DNA of 64,000 bases, taken from assembly GCA_016888885.1 (NCBI GenBank), contig CP069437.1, positions 1,984,001 to 2,048,000 on the forward strand. The letters run 5' to 3'. The first letter of the stretch is position 1; each line of letters begins with the position of its first letter. The DNA is from Faucicola sp902506215. Its GTDB lineage: Bacteria > Pseudomonadota > Gammaproteobacteria > Pseudomonadales > Moraxellaceae. Below, piece after piece: positions 23,944 to 33,102 of this stretch. Position numbers and translations under genes: made by a program. Below the pieces are notes generated by a model, which was not told where the DNA came from, searched no databases, and worked only from the letters and a program-made list of their open reading frames with translations.

Positions 23944-25650
23944 ATGGCGGCATCCCTTCCTAGTTTTGGTGGCATTGCATCGCGATTAGTGCATGAAGGA
24001 CTAGTTAGCGAAGCGGCAATGCAAAAAGTATTGGCAGAATCGCAGCAGCAAAAAATAAATTTAATCGACTATGTGGTTGACAATAAGCTTGCGCAAGCTG
24101 ACGCAGTAGCGTGGGTAATTTCGCGAGAATTTGGCGACCCACTCATTGATTTGGATGCCATCAATGTCAACTATATTCCAAAAGAAGCGGTTGATGAAAA
24201 AATTATTCGCGAATTTAATATTCTGCCGATTTTCCAACGAGGTAGCCGCTTATTTGTTGCCATGAGCGACCCGACGCGGGTAGATGCTTTAGATGCACTG
24301 CGGTTCGGTACAAGGTTTACCGTGGAAACAGTGGTTGCCGAACACCACAAAATCAAATCACTCATCGAAAAAATCTTTACTACCACCAATTTAGCTGATT
24401 TTGATGATATGGAAGCGGTGGAGTTTGATGAAACCCGCGCCGATGAAGACAATAGTGCCACCAGTCATTTAGATGTCAATGATGAAGCGCCTGTCGTCAA
24501 GTTCGTTAATGGGATGCTCATCAAAGCCATTACCATGGGCGCTTCAGACTTACACTTTGAACCCTATGAAAAATCTTATCGCGTGCGTTTTCGTATTGAT
24601 GGGGTGTTACAAAAAATGGCAAATCCACCGACGCAGCTAGCGGGTAAAATTGCTGCCCGCCTGAAAGTCATGTCACAAATGGACATCTCTGAACGCCGCG
24701 TGCCGCAAGATGGTCGTATCAAATTAAAAATTTCCAAGGATAAGGCGATTGATTTTCGTGTCAACTCATTGCCAACCTTATTTGGTGAAAAAATCGTACT
24801 GCGTATTTTAGACCCATCATCAGCGATGCTAGGCATTGATGCACTCGGCTATGAGCCGGACCAAAAGCAACTATTTATGGATGCGCTGGCAAAACCGCAA
24901 GGGATGTTATTGATTACCGGCCCTACTGGTTCGGGTAAAACCGTCTCCTTATACACCGGTCTTAATATCTTAAACACAGTTGAGACCAATATTTCTACCG
25001 CAGAAGATCCCGTTGAAATTAACCTTGAAGGCATCAATCAGGTCAACGTGAATAATAAAGTTGGCTTGACCTTTGCCAGTGCGCTCAAATCATTCTTGCG
25101 TCAAGACCCTGATATTGTGATGGTCGGTGAGATTCGTGACTTGGAAACGGCGGAAATTGCTGTCAAAGCTGCCCAAACAGGGCATATGGTACTGTCAACC
25201 TTGCATACCAACTCAGCGCCAGAAACCTTAACGCGTCTGCGTAATATGGGTGTGGCATCCTTTAACATTGCCACCTCAGTCAATTTGGTAATCGCACAGC
25301 GCTTAGCCCGTCGCCTGTGTAAATCCTGCAAAAAACCGACAGATGTACCAAAAAATAGCTTGCTTGAAATGGGTTTTACGGAAGAAGATTTGGCAGATAC
25401 CAGCAATGTCATTTATGAGCCCGTTGGCTGCTCTGAATGCCGCGATGGCTATAAAGGACGTGTTGGTATTTATGAAGTGATGAAAGTAACACCAGAGATT
25501 GCCCGAATTATTATGGAAGACGGCAACGCTATTGAGATTAAAGACGCTGCCTTAAAGCAAGGGTTTAGGGATTTAAGGCGCTCTGGCATTTTAAAGGTTC
25601 TAAAAGGCACGACCAGCATCCAAGAGATGTATCGTGTTACTAGCGAATAG
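23944..25650 (+). CDS. pilB: Type IV pilus assembly ATPase PilB
   Basis: 568 residues, as in Pseudomonas PilB. The hexameric cytoplasmic ATPase powers pilus extension. N-terminal MshE/GSPII_E_N domain (about 10-160). The core has FEPYEKSYRVRFRIDG, Walker A GPTGSGKTVS (about 326-335), an Asp box, Walker B DPDIVMVGEIRD (about 384-395) and a His box GHMVLSTLHTN. A tetracysteine zinc site follows (CKSCKKP and CSECRDG). These separate it from PilT, which lacks the N-domain and zinc site. First gene of pilB-pilC-pilD-coaE. Pilin and pilT are not in the window. Confidence 0.97.
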   Translation: MAASLPSFGGIASRLVHEGLVSEAAMQKVLAESQQQKINLIDYVVDNKLAQADAVAWVISREFGDPLIDLDAINVNYIPKEAVDEKIIREFNILPIFQRGSRLFVAMSDPTRVDALDALRFGTRFTVETVVAEHHKIKSLIEKIFTTTNLADFDDMEAVEFDETRADEDNSATSHLDVNDEAPVVKFVNGMLIKAITMGASDLHFEPYEKSYRVRFRIDGVLQKMANPPTQLAGKIAARLKVMSQMDISERRVPQDGRIKLKISKDKAIDFRVNSLPTLFGEKIVLRILDPSSAMLGIDALGYEPDQKQLFMDALAKPQGMLLITGPTGSGKTVSLYTGLNILNTVETNISTAEDPVEINLEGINQVNVNNKVGLTFASALKSFLRQDPDIVMVGEIRDLETAEIAVKAAQTGHMVLSTLHTNSAPETLTRLRNMGVASFNIATSVNLVIAQRLARRLCKSCKKPTDVPKNSLLEMGFTEEDLADTSNVIYEPVGCSECRDGYKGRVGIYEVMKVTPEIARIIMEDGNAIEIKDAALKQGFRDLRRSGILKVLKGTTSIQEMYRVTSE

Positions 25651-25706
25651 GGCGTTTTTTATCCGTCTTTATTGAAGATTAGTTGAGATATTAAGGGGTT
25701 AAGGGT

Positions 25707-26930
25707 ATGGCAAAAGTCCAAACAGAAATGTTATTAGACTTTGTCTATGATGGGGTCAATCGCCGTGGCGAAAAAGTCAAAGGCGAAACCACCAGCCGCA
25801 ATATTGAGCTGGCAAAAGCGCAACTACGCAAGCAAGGCATCAAAGTCAAGACGATTAAGAAAAAACCCAAGCCTATTTTTCAAATGAAAAAAAGCATCAA
25901 GGCAATCGATATTGCTATCTTTGTGCGGCAGTTGGCTACAATGATGAAAGCGGGCGTTCCCCTTACTCAGTCGTTTGAAATCGTTGCAGATGCGCTTGAT
26001 AACCCCTCAATGAAAGAGTTGGTGCTTAGTGTCAAATCAGAAGTGGAATCAGGTAGCACCTTTGCTGCTGCGCTGCGCAAACATCCCAGATATTTTGATG
26101 ACCTGTTTTGTTCATTGGTAGAGGCAGGTGAGCAATCAGGGGCACTTGAAACTATGCTTGAGCGTGTCGCGACGTACAAAGAAAAAAGCGAGCTACTAAA
26201 AGCAAAAATTAAAAAAGCTTTGAAATACCCGATTGCGGTTATCGTGGTTGCGATTATCGTTACCATTATTTTGTTGGTCAAAGTGGTACCGGTATTTGCT
26301 GATTTATTCAATTCATTTGGCGCAGAATTACCTGCGTTTACCCAAATGGTGGTCAATATGTCCGAGTGGATGCAAAAATGGTGGTGGTTATTGCTATTTA
26401 GCATTGCAGGCGCTGTTGTTGGCTTTTCTGAAGCTAAAAAACGTAGCAAGCCCTTTAATGATTTTTTAGACCGACTGACCTTAAAATTACCAATCTTTGG
26501 CAATATTGCTTACCAAGCGGTGGTTGCGCGTTTTTCCCGCACTTTATCTACCACTTTTGCCGCAGGTGTGCCGCTGATTGATGCGTTAGATTCAACCGCT
26601 GGGGCAACCAATAATGTGGTATTTTATAATGCCACGCAAAAAATTAAAGGCGATGTTGCGACCGGTCAACAGCTGCAGTTTTCGATGCGCTCTACCAATC
26701 TTTTTCCCAGTATGGCGATCCAAATGGTTGGTATTGGTGAAGAGTCAGGTAGTCTAGAGGAGATGCTTGATAAAGTGGCGACTTATTATGAAAACGAAGT
26801 GGATAACGCCGTAGACGGGTTAACAAGTCTGATGGAACCGATGATTATGGCTATTTTGGGGGTGCTGGTAGGGGGTCTGGTGATTGCCATGTATCTACCA
26901 ATTTTCCAAATGGGCTCGGTGGTGGGCTAA
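25707..26930 (+). CDS. pilC: Type IV pilus inner-membrane platform protein PilC
   Basis: 407 residues. Two repeated T2SSF domains (about 70-195 and 270-395) with three membrane segments (about 170-195, 220-245, 375-400) form the platform that PilB acts on. Characteristic segments are IFVRQLATMMKAGVPLTQSFE and its second-domain counterpart FSRTLSTTFAAGVPLIDALD, with the G-E-x-S-G motif in both halves (EAGEQSGALE, GIGEESGSLE). It follows pilB by 56 bp and precedes pilD by 5 bp, so one transcript is likely. Confidence 0.97.
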   Translation: MAKVQTEMLLDFVYDGVNRRGEKVKGETTSRNIELAKAQLRKQGIKVKTIKKKPKPIFQMKKSIKAIDIAIFVRQLATMMKAGVPLTQSFEIVADALDNPSMKELVLSVKSEVESGSTFAAALRKHPRYFDDLFCSLVEAGEQSGALETMLERVATYKEKSELLKAKIKKALKYPIAVIVVAIIVTIILLVKVVPVFADLFNSFGAELPAFTQMVVNMSEWMQKWWWLLLFSIAGAVVGFSEAKKRSKPFNDFLDRLTLKLPIFGNIAYQAVVARFSRTLSTTFAAGVPLIDALDSTAGATNNVVFYNATQKIKGDVATGQQLQFSMRSTNLFPSMAIQMVGIGEESGSLEEMLDKVATYYENEVDNAVDGLTSLMEPMIMAILGVLVGGLVIAMYLPIFQMGSVVG

Positions 26931-26935
26931 ATACG

Positions 26936-27811
26936 ATGGGGATTTTTTCAGATTTTATTTTGTTACTACAACAGTCGCAATGGCTGACGTTGATTATCGT
27001 AGCTTTATTGGGATTATGCGTGGGCAGTTTTTTAAATGTGGTGATTTATCGCACGCCGTTAATGATGGAGCAGCAGTGGAAGAACGAATGCCAGCTATTG
27101 CTCCATCCAGAAACCGTTATTGATAATCATGAATCCATGACCTTAAGCCGTCCTGCCTCTCGTTGCCCGCATTGTGGGCATTCAATACGTTGGTTTGAAA
27201 ATATGCCTGTTATTAGCTGGCTACTGCTAAAAGGGAAATGTAGTCAGTGTCATAACGCCATTAGTTATCGTTATCCGCTTGTAGAAATCATCACCGCTAT
27301 TTTGTCTGTGCTGGTTATTATAAAATTTGGTGTTACTTGGCAAGCGCTGGCAGGATTAGCACTCACATGGACATTAGTCGCTTTAACAGGCATTGATTTT
27401 GATACCCAATTGTTGCCTGACCGATTTACATTGCCGTTAGCGGCATTAGGATTATTCGTCAATGCCTTTGGCTTGTTTGTCAGTCCCACAGCGGCTATTT
27501 TTGGCTATGTGTTTGGGTTTTTATGCCTGTGGATTGTGTATCAACTGTTTTTGCTGATTACGGGCAAGCACGGGATGGGGCATGGCGATTTTAAATTATT
27601 AGCGGCTTTGGGGGCTTGGCTAGGGCCTTTGATGCTACCCTTAATTGTGCTTTTATCTGCGTTTGTCGGCTCGGTTGTGGGTGTGATATTGATGAAGCGC
27701 TCAGGTGAAAGCAAACCTTTTGCATTTGGACCCTATATCGCCATTGCCGGCATGATAGCACTTTTGTATGGGCAATCAATAATGTCGTGGTATCTAGGCA
27801 AAATGTCATGA
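26936..27811 (+). CDS. pilD: Prepilin peptidase / N-methyltransferase PilD
   Basis: 291 residues. This polytopic aspartic peptidase cleaves and N-methylates type IV prepilins and pseudopilins. After the first membrane segment and GSFLNVVIYRTP comes the cytoplasmic zinc domain with two CxxC pairs (CPHCGHS and CSQCHN). The catalytic aspartates are in TGIDFDTQLLPDRFTLP and the G-x-G-D motif GMGHGDFKLLAALG. The remainder is membrane segments. An insertion (about 38-62) in the first loop is longer than in Pseudomonas. It starts 5 bp after pilC. Confidence 0.97.
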   Translation: MGIFSDFILLLQQSQWLTLIIVALLGLCVGSFLNVVIYRTPLMMEQQWKNECQLLLHPETVIDNHESMTLSRPASRCPHCGHSIRWFENMPVISWLLLKGKCSQCHNAISYRYPLVEIITAILSVLVIIKFGVTWQALAGLALTWTLVALTGIDFDTQLLPDRFTLPLAALGLFVNAFGLFVSPTAAIFGYVFGFLCLWIVYQLFLLITGKHGMGHGDFKLLAALGAWLGPLMLPLIVLLSAFVGSVVGVILMKRSGESKPFAFGPYIAIAGMIALLYGQSIMSWYLGKMS

Positions 27812-27855
27812 CGTCATTTATGGGTCAATTATCCGTGAATCAAGGAGGGGTTGCG

Positions 27856-28464
27856 ATGTTGGTAGTGGGGCTTACAGGTGGCATCGGTAGTGGTAAATCA
27901 CAAGTGAGCCGTTGGTTTGCTGAGCATGGAATTGTCATTATTGATGCCGATGTATTGGCACGTGAAGTCGTTGCCAAAGGTTCACCAACGCTAAAAAAAA
28001 TTGTCGCCAAATTTGGTGACTGGGTGATTGATGAGGCAGGTGAGCTTAATCGCCGTGCCATGCGAGAGCATGTGTTTGGCAGTGCGCAAGCGTTAATGGA
28101 TTTGGAACAAATTACCCATCCTGCCATTCGCAGCCGTGCCAAAGAATTACTAGCAACTGCCCAGTCGCCCTATGTAATTTTGGTAGCACCCTTACTGTTA
28201 GAAGCCTCTGAAGCAGGATTAGCCAATCTGTGTGAGCGAGTATTGGTGGTCGATAGTCATCAGTCCTTGCAGATTGAGCGCGCCAGTCAACGTGATGGTC
28301 AAACACCTGAACGTATTCAAAATATTATGGCAAATCAACTGTCGCGTCATGACAGGCTCAGACAAGCTGATGACATTGTCGACAACAATGGTAGCTTAGA
28401 CGATTTGTATTTAAAACTTGAACAGTTGCACCAAAAATATTTGGCAATGGCAGGGGTTAATTAG
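27856..28464 (+). CDS. coaE: Dephospho-CoA kinase
   Basis: 202 residues from the ATG at 27856, which has an excellent AAGGAGGGG about 6 bases upstream and gives the canonical MLVVGLTGGIGSGKS start. The frame is open further upstream, overlapping pilD, but that part is not conserved. The enzyme phosphorylates the 3'-OH of dephospho-CoA, the last CoA step. It shows the P-loop GGIGSGKS, then IIDADVLAREVV and VAPLLLEA. It follows pilD, the order also seen in Pseudomonas and Acinetobacter. No yacG follows. Confidence 0.96.
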   Translation: MLVVGLTGGIGSGKSQVSRWFAEHGIVIIDADVLAREVVAKGSPTLKKIVAKFGDWVIDEAGELNRRAMREHVFGSAQALMDLEQITHPAIRSRAKELLATAQSPYVILVAPLLLEASEAGLANLCERVLVVDSHQSLQIERASQRDGQTPERIQNIMANQLSRHDRLRQADDIVDNNGSLDDLYLKLEQLHQKYLAMAGVN

Positions 28465-28478
28465 CTTTAACGATAACA

Positions 28479-28500
28479 AGCCGTCTGATAAAGACGGCTG
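28479..28500 (+). terminator. Hairpin between convergent coaE and nadV
   Basis: AGCCGTCT and AGACGGCT form an 8-bp perfect stem with a 5-nt loop (28479-28499). Neither side has a real T-tract, so it is a weak intrinsic terminator at best. Confidence 0.5.
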
Positions 28501-28521
28501 TTGAGATTGCGACAAGTTCAA

Positions 28522-29931
28522 TTATGATTTTACCGATGAGCGTTGACGAATCGTGGTCAGTGTATCATCAACTAATAAATCACCGTTCAAAAATACATCT
28601 TGCAACAAATTATTTTGCTCAGCAAGCTCATCTTCACGCAGCGTCATATAACTACCCTGATGTTTGACCAAGGCTAAACGCCCGCGTTTACTGCGTTTGC
28701 TCACACTGGTAATCGGGTCTTTATACACGTCTCGCCAAAAACCGTCCACCCGTGCGCTGCTGGTCTTCATAGCAAAATTTAAAGTATCGCGGTTGACTTG
28801 TTGCAGTAGCCCGCCACCCATTCCAAAGGTGATATTGTCACTACTAAATCCGGCTTTAATCACCGCATCAATTATTTTACCCATGCTGGTGGGATTAATA
28901 CCATCCCCTTGGATGAGTCGCACATAGCTTGGCAGTAACTTATAGCCTTTTGAGTTGGTGGTAGTGCCAAATTTCGCTGCAAGGCGCTGCAGGGCTTCAC
29001 GCACCACTTTAATAGGATCGCCACTATCAGGACGAATCACTAACGTGCCGCCTGTTTGCGCTACTTTTTCTTTCAGCTCACCACCCCAGATATTATCGAT
29101 GGCATTCCATAAATCGTAGCTATCACTCACCACCGCAAAGGTTTTACCTTCACCGCCAAATTTGGCAATCATATTGGCATAGGCATCTGCTTCATGCTCA
29201 CGTCCCCAAGTGGTCATGGTGCTATGTTCTGCTGCAGGAATGGAAAAAGCCGTCATGTCATTTTGCATACCATACCAACGATTGGCAGCCACAATCGCAC
29301 TTAAGGTATCCGTACCGGAAAAGTTTACCAAATGGGCAAGCGCGCCGAGTGCAGCCGACTCAAGGCTAGACACCCCACGAGCGCCAAAATCATGCAATTT
29401 AAACGGTAGATTATTTAAGTTATCAGCCGATTTTTCCAAGCCTGCTTTGATGATTTGTTTACAATAATAAGAAAGGCTTGCCACAGTGCTAGGATACCAA
29501 ATAGCGCGCAATAGCGCAGTTTCGATATAGCTTGTCAACCAGTAAAACTCAGGGTCGGTATTCACCACCTGACACAATACTTGACCCGTTGGTACCACCA
29601 TGCCTTCGGGTATCGCTTGAATGCGAAGTGGTAATAGACCGCCATGTTTGGCGACTAATTGTCGCCAGCCTGCTTCATTAAACGGTACGCCATGAGCCGC
29701 AAGTAGCACTTTGGCTTCATCTATATCAGCGTCGGTAATGGGTTTGGTAAGATACTGTTTTAAAAAAGCTTGTAGACCAAAAAATAGCACATTTTCAAAG
29801 TTGCTATTGCCGCCACGCGCTTCAATATAGCTAGATACGTACTCGGTATTTGGCGGATATTGCAGCCAATGCGACGTCTTATAGCTATCGGTATTTAAAA
29901 TAAAATTGTCAAAATTTTGACTAAACATCAC
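28522..29931 (-). CDS. nadV: Nicotinamide phosphoribosyltransferase
   Basis: 469 residues. It converts nicotinamide and PRPP to nicotinamide mononucleotide, a one-step salvage route that bypasses deamidation. It is close to bacterial NadV and human NAMPT: TDSYKTSHW, KLHDFGARGVSSLESA, NFSGTDT, IPAAEHSTMTTWGREHEADA with the catalytic His, VVSDSYDLWNAI, IRPDSGDPIKVV and GDGINPTS are all present. It lies 65 bp downstream of nadM on the same strand, so NMN made here can be adenylylated directly to NAD. It ends tail-to-tail with coaE. Confidence 0.95.
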   Translation of the reverse strand: MMFSQNFDNFILNTDSYKTSHWLQYPPNTEYVSSYIEARGGNSNFENVLFFGLQAFLKQYLTKPITDADIDEAKVLLAAHGVPFNEAGWRQLVAKHGGLLPLRIQAIPEGMVVPTGQVLCQVVNTDPEFYWLTSYIETALLRAIWYPSTVASLSYYCKQIIKAGLEKSADNLNNLPFKLHDFGARGVSSLESAALGALAHLVNFSGTDTLSAIVAANRWYGMQNDMTAFSIPAAEHSTMTTWGREHEADAYANMIAKFGGEGKTFAVVSDSYDLWNAIDNIWGGELKEKVAQTGGTLVIRPDSGDPIKVVREALQRLAAKFGTTTNSKGYKLLPSYVRLIQGDGINPTSMGKIIDAVIKAGFSSDNITFGMGGGLLQQVNRDTLNFAMKTSSARVDGFWRDVYKDPITSVSKRSKRGRLALVKHQGSYMTLREDELAEQNNLLQDVFLNGDLLVDDTLTTIRQRSSVKS

Positions 29932-29996
29932 AGAACTCCTCTGGTGATTGCTTACGCAGGTTAAACCAAACCGTCTATCAGTTTGGCGGGAAAAAA

Positions 29997-31100
29997 TCAG
30001 AGACCGACCATTTTACAAATAATGGCATAATGGTCTTCAAACAGTTTATCGGCTTTTAATTCAGCCAAGGGTAGCCAAAACGCTTTTTTGGCATCATCAC
30101 CACCTTTCACCGACGGTAAGCCTTTGGGGTCATTTTTGAGCATAAAGTAAAACGCTTGGGTGATGGTACGCCCACGAGCTGAGCGATATGGGTCATCAAA
30201 GGTATGTTGACTATGGCGCGAGCCGCGCAGAACCGCTTCAGGTACTTTTAACCGAGTTTCTTCACGTAGCTCACGAATACAGGCGTCAAATAGCGTCTCT
30301 TTCGGGTCAATAAAGCCACCAGGCAATGCCCATAGTCCTTGACCTGGCATACTACGACGTTCAACCAATAAGATGTGTCCTGATTGAATGACCACCGCAT
30401 CAACCGTCATAAAGGTGGGTGGGTAGGGGCTTGATTCCCATTGTTTTTTGTATTTATCAATGAAGCCAGCCTCTTCGTGTAGGCGTTTATATGCTTCGGT
30501 TTTTTTAAATGCCTTCATGACATCGGCTGTCGATTGCGGTACCGTATCGGTTAACGGATCGGCACCCAGCAAAAAGCCCTCGCGAATTGGCGTGGCAGAC
30601 AACTCATGAAAATTGGGCACTGCCACCGACTGCCAATTTGGAAAAAGTGACAAGTAATATGATGAGCTGTCTTTTGAATGTCCAATCAGACCAATATTGG
30701 CGTTTAAATCGCCTGTCACTGACTTCACGCACTGCTGCACGTATTGAAGCCACTTAGTGTCATTGTATAAGGCATCATCCAAACCGACACAATGGATGCG
30801 TTTGGCCTCTTTTTTGTCAAACGCGCCCAAAATCATCTGGCTACGCGCTTCGACACTAAAGCTATTGCGAATACTACTTGGCAAATTGGCAGAGCCAATG
30901 AGCATAATCACATTTTCAGCAAGCTTTAATGCTTCATCGACAACCGATTTATGACCTAAGTGAAACGGCTGAAAACGCCCGATAAACACCAAATAATCAT
31001 ATTGATAACCTTTTTTATTTTTGGGTGTGCTAAAACGCCCTTTATCTTCGGTAACGTCGTTTTTAGTAACCATGATAGTGTCAGTCGTTTTATTTGGCAT
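29997..31100 (-). CDS. nadM: Bifunctional NMN adenylyltransferase / Nudix hydrolase
   Basis: 367 residues from the ATG at 31100, which has AAGGAG 8 bases upstream. The frame is open 26 codons further, but that part lacks conservation. Residues about 30-190 form the NadM nucleotidyltransferase domain: YLVFIGRFQPFHLGHKSVVD (HxGH-type motif) and the ISATPIREG-like LSATPIREG. Residues about 225-365 form a Nudix domain with a complete box, GGFIDPKETLFDACIRELRE followed by ET. The fusion is known from bacteria with the nadV pathway: the first domain makes NAD from NMN, and the second probably hydrolyses ADP-ribose. First gene of the nadM-nadV unit, divergent from nfuA. Confidence 0.94.
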   Translation of the reverse strand: MPNKTTDTIMVTKNDVTEDKGRFSTPKNKKGYQYDYLVFIGRFQPFHLGHKSVVDEALKLAENVIMLIGSANLPSSIRNSFSVEARSQMILGAFDKKEAKRIHCVGLDDALYNDTKWLQYVQQCVKSVTGDLNANIGLIGHSKDSSSYYLSLFPNWQSVAVPNFHELSATPIREGFLLGADPLTDTVPQSTADVMKAFKKTEAYKRLHEEAGFIDKYKKQWESSPYPPTFMTVDAVVIQSGHILLVERRSMPGQGLWALPGGFIDPKETLFDACIRELREETRLKVPEAVLRGSRHSQHTFDDPYRSARGRTITQAFYFMLKNDPKGLPSVKGGDDAKKAFWLPLAELKADKLFEDHYAIICKMVGL

Positions 31101-31358
31101 GACGCAAACTCCTTGCGAATGATAACGCCATCGGTCTATCCAATAGCGTTTTGGTGATAAAGTTCGGTGATAAAGCATGTTTTTTTAACTATCTTGCCTA
31201 AACTTTCAACCAATGCCAAGTTATTTTTGGTTAAAGATTTTTGGTTGAAGATAGTGGCTAGATTGAAGTTTTGACTTAGCTAAAAAATATTGTGACGACC
31301 CTTGATAAGCCAAACAACCACCCCCAATAAAATCCGAGTAAATTACTCAAGTTTATGC

Positions 31359-31364
31359 TAAAAT
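31359..31364 (+). promoter_or_regulatory. Candidate extended -10 of nfuA
   Basis: TGCTAAAAT is an extended -10 (TGn plus TAAAAT at 31359-31364), 34 bp before the nfuA ATG. No good -35 is visible, as is common for extended -10 promoters. Confidence 0.4.
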
Positions 31365-31398
31365 ATGGGTAAAAATTGATGACAAGCTAGGGTGACAT

Positions 31399-32016
31399 AT
31401 GAGCGATACAGCAAAAAGCACAAATATCAAAATTACCGATTCAGCGCAAGGCTATCTTACTGAGTTGTTGGCAAAACAAAATACTGACGGCATCGGCGTG
31501 CGTATTTTTGTTGAACATCCAGGCACGCCGCGAGCAGAATGCTGTATGTCATATAGCCAGCCAGATGAACACAATCCGGACGATTTAAAATTGGATTATG
31601 AGACATTCACCGCTTATATAGATACCCCGTCTATTCCTTATCTTGAAGATGCAGTGATTGATTACAATAAAGACCGTTTTGGCGGTCAATTGACATTCCG
31701 TGCGCCCAACTCAAAAGTGCCAAAACTGGGTGAAAATGCAAGCCTAGAGGAACGTATCAATTACGTGTTATCTTCAGAAATCAATCCAAATCTAGCGGCG
31801 CATGGGGGTAACGTGCAATTGGTGGATTTGGTACATGAAGAAGGGGTTGGTATCACCGCCGTGCTCAAATTTGGCGGCGGCTGTCAGGGTTGCTCTGCAG
31901 TTGATATGACGCTAAAACAAGGGGTTGAAGTGTCGCTAAAACAGCAAATACCAGAATTAACCCAAGTGATTGATGAGACCGACCATACTTATACTGCCAA
32001 TGCGTTTTATAAGTAA
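31399..32016 (+). CDS. nfuA: Fe-S biogenesis protein NfuA
   Basis: 205 residues. NfuA delivers [4Fe-4S] clusters to apo-enzymes. It has an N-terminal degenerate A-type domain (about 8-105), which lacks the usual cluster cysteines as in E. coli, and a C-terminal NifU-like domain with INPNLAAHGGNVQLVDL and the cluster ligands in FGGGCQGCSAVD (CxxC near residues 163-166). AGGGTG lies just before the ATG. An IS630-family element is inserted 11 bp after the stop, separating the gene from the likely original terminator at about 33153-33177. The coding sequence itself is intact. Confidence 0.96.
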   Translation: MSDTAKSTNIKITDSAQGYLTELLAKQNTDGIGVRIFVEHPGTPRAECCMSYSQPDEHNPDDLKLDYETFTAYIDTPSIPYLEDAVIDYNKDRFGGQLTFRAPNSKVPKLGENASLEERINYVLSSEINPNLAAHGGNVQLVDLVHEEGVGITAVLKFGGGCQGCSAVDMTLKQGVEVSLKQQIPELTQVIDETDHTYTANAFYK

Positions 32017-32028
32017 GGTGAAGTAATA

Positions 32029-32052
32029 CCAAACCCAGAAAATATAGTATCA
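32029..32052 (+). repeat. Left terminal inverted repeat of the IS630 element
   Basis: Pairs with 33092-33115 at roughly 17 of 24 positions, starting CCAAA and ending near AGTAT. Confidence 0.8.
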
Positions 32053-32059
32053 TAGCCAC

Positions 32060-32560
32060 ATGAATAAACTAAAATCTAAACACAGCTTAGAAGACCATGA
32101 CTTTGGCGAACTGGCTAAAACTGAAAGCAAAGCTAGAGCTAGAACACGACTCTACATTCTTCATCAATATCGCATCGGCAAACAAAGCTTTGAGATTGCA
32201 GAAAACCTAAGCATCAACATCGAAACCGTGCGCCGCACCCGCAGACGCTATCAAGCTTTTGGATTAGACAGTCTCTATGACAAACCAAGAAGCGGCAGAA
32301 ACAGCAAACTAGCCCCAGAGCATATTGAGGCATTCAAGCAACTAATAGTTGATACCCAAGCAAAACGCGGTGGCGGCAGGCTCACGGGACAAGATATCCA
32401 AAAGCTTGCTTACGAGCATTATCAAGCAGCCTATAGTGTTAATGGCATTTACGAGTTACTTAACCGCATTGGTATAACATGGATTAGTGCCAGAAGCCAG
32501 CATCCGCAGGCGGATATTAACGCCCAAGAAGCCTTTAAAAAAACTTCATCGAGCGTGTAA
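32060..32560 (+). CDS. IS630-family transposase, N-terminal frame (HTH region)
   Basis: 166 residues in the zero frame. Residues about 28-110 form a helix-turn-helix/winged-helix DNA-binding region (RLYILHQYRIGKQSFEIAEN, SINIETVRRTRRRYQAFGLD), typical of IS630. The frame ends shortly after A7 at 32537-32543. A -1 shift there (AAA-AAA followed by AAC) continues into N-F-I-E-R-V and on to the catalytic frame with no stop, giving a single protein of about 347 residues, the normal length. Programmed frameshifting or transcriptional slippage is plausible. A simple frameshift mutation cannot be excluded. Confidence 0.85.
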   Translation: MNKLKSKHSLEDHDFGELAKTESKARARTRLYILHQYRIGKQSFEIAENLSINIETVRRTRRRYQAFGLDSLYDKPRSGRNSKLAPEHIEAFKQLIVDTQAKRGGGRLTGQDIQKLAYEHYQAAYSVNGIYELLNRIGITWISARSQHPQADINAQEAFKKTSSSV

Positions 32561-33102
32561 CTGCCATACTACCTAAAGATACCGAGCTAAGCGATGTTGA
32601 CATCTGGTTCCAAGATGAAACCCGCATTGGTCAGCAGGGTTCAATGACTCGAGTATGGCATTACCGTGGTAAAAGACCGCGAGTGGTACGTCAACAACAA
32701 TTTATTTCTACCTACCTTTACGGTGCAGTGTGTCCTACGACAGGACAATGTGTAGGGCTCGTTATGCCTTATGCCAATGGTGAGTGTATGAAGCGACATT
32801 TACAAGCAATTAGCCAAGCTGTGCCCAAAGGTCGCCATGCGGTTGTGGTGATGGATGGGGCAGTATGGCATAAAGAGCGCTATAATTTACCAAACCTGAC
32901 TATCTTGAAACTGCCACCTTATTCGCCCGAGTTAAACCCGATTGAACAGGTTTGGCAGTATATTAAGCAACACTGGCTATCAAATCGTTGTTTCGAGAGT
33001 TACGAAACTATTGTAGATGCCGCCTGTCAGGCTTGGTGTAACTTTGCTAAACAGGTGGATACCATTAAATCCCTGACGGCTCGAAAGTGGACAATACTGT
33101 AA
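32542..33102 (+). CDS. IS630-family transposase, C-terminal frame (DDE catalytic domain)
   Basis: This frame begins at the slippery A7 and has no independent start of its own before the ATG at 32644, which would already cut into the catalytic domain. The DDE triad is complete: Asp in DIWFQDETRIGQQGS (just before 32644), Asp in VVVMDGAVWHK, and Glu in PPYSPELNPIEQVWQYIK. All motifs are canonical for IS630, so the element could be active if the two frames are joined. Confidence 0.85.
   Translation, partial: NFIERVTAILPKDTELSDVDIWFQDETRIGQQGSMTRVWHYRGKRPRVVRQQQFISTYLYGAVCPTTGQCVGLVMPYANGECMKRHLQAISQAVPKGRHAVVVMDGAVWHKERYNLPNLTILKLPPYSPELNPIEQVWQYIKQHWLSNRCFESYETIVDAACQAWCNFAKQVDTIKSLTARKWTIL

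Noticed and set aside
28479..28500. Standard terminator between coaE and nadV
   Set aside because: The stem is perfect but there is no T-tract on either strand, so it is listed only at reduced confidence.
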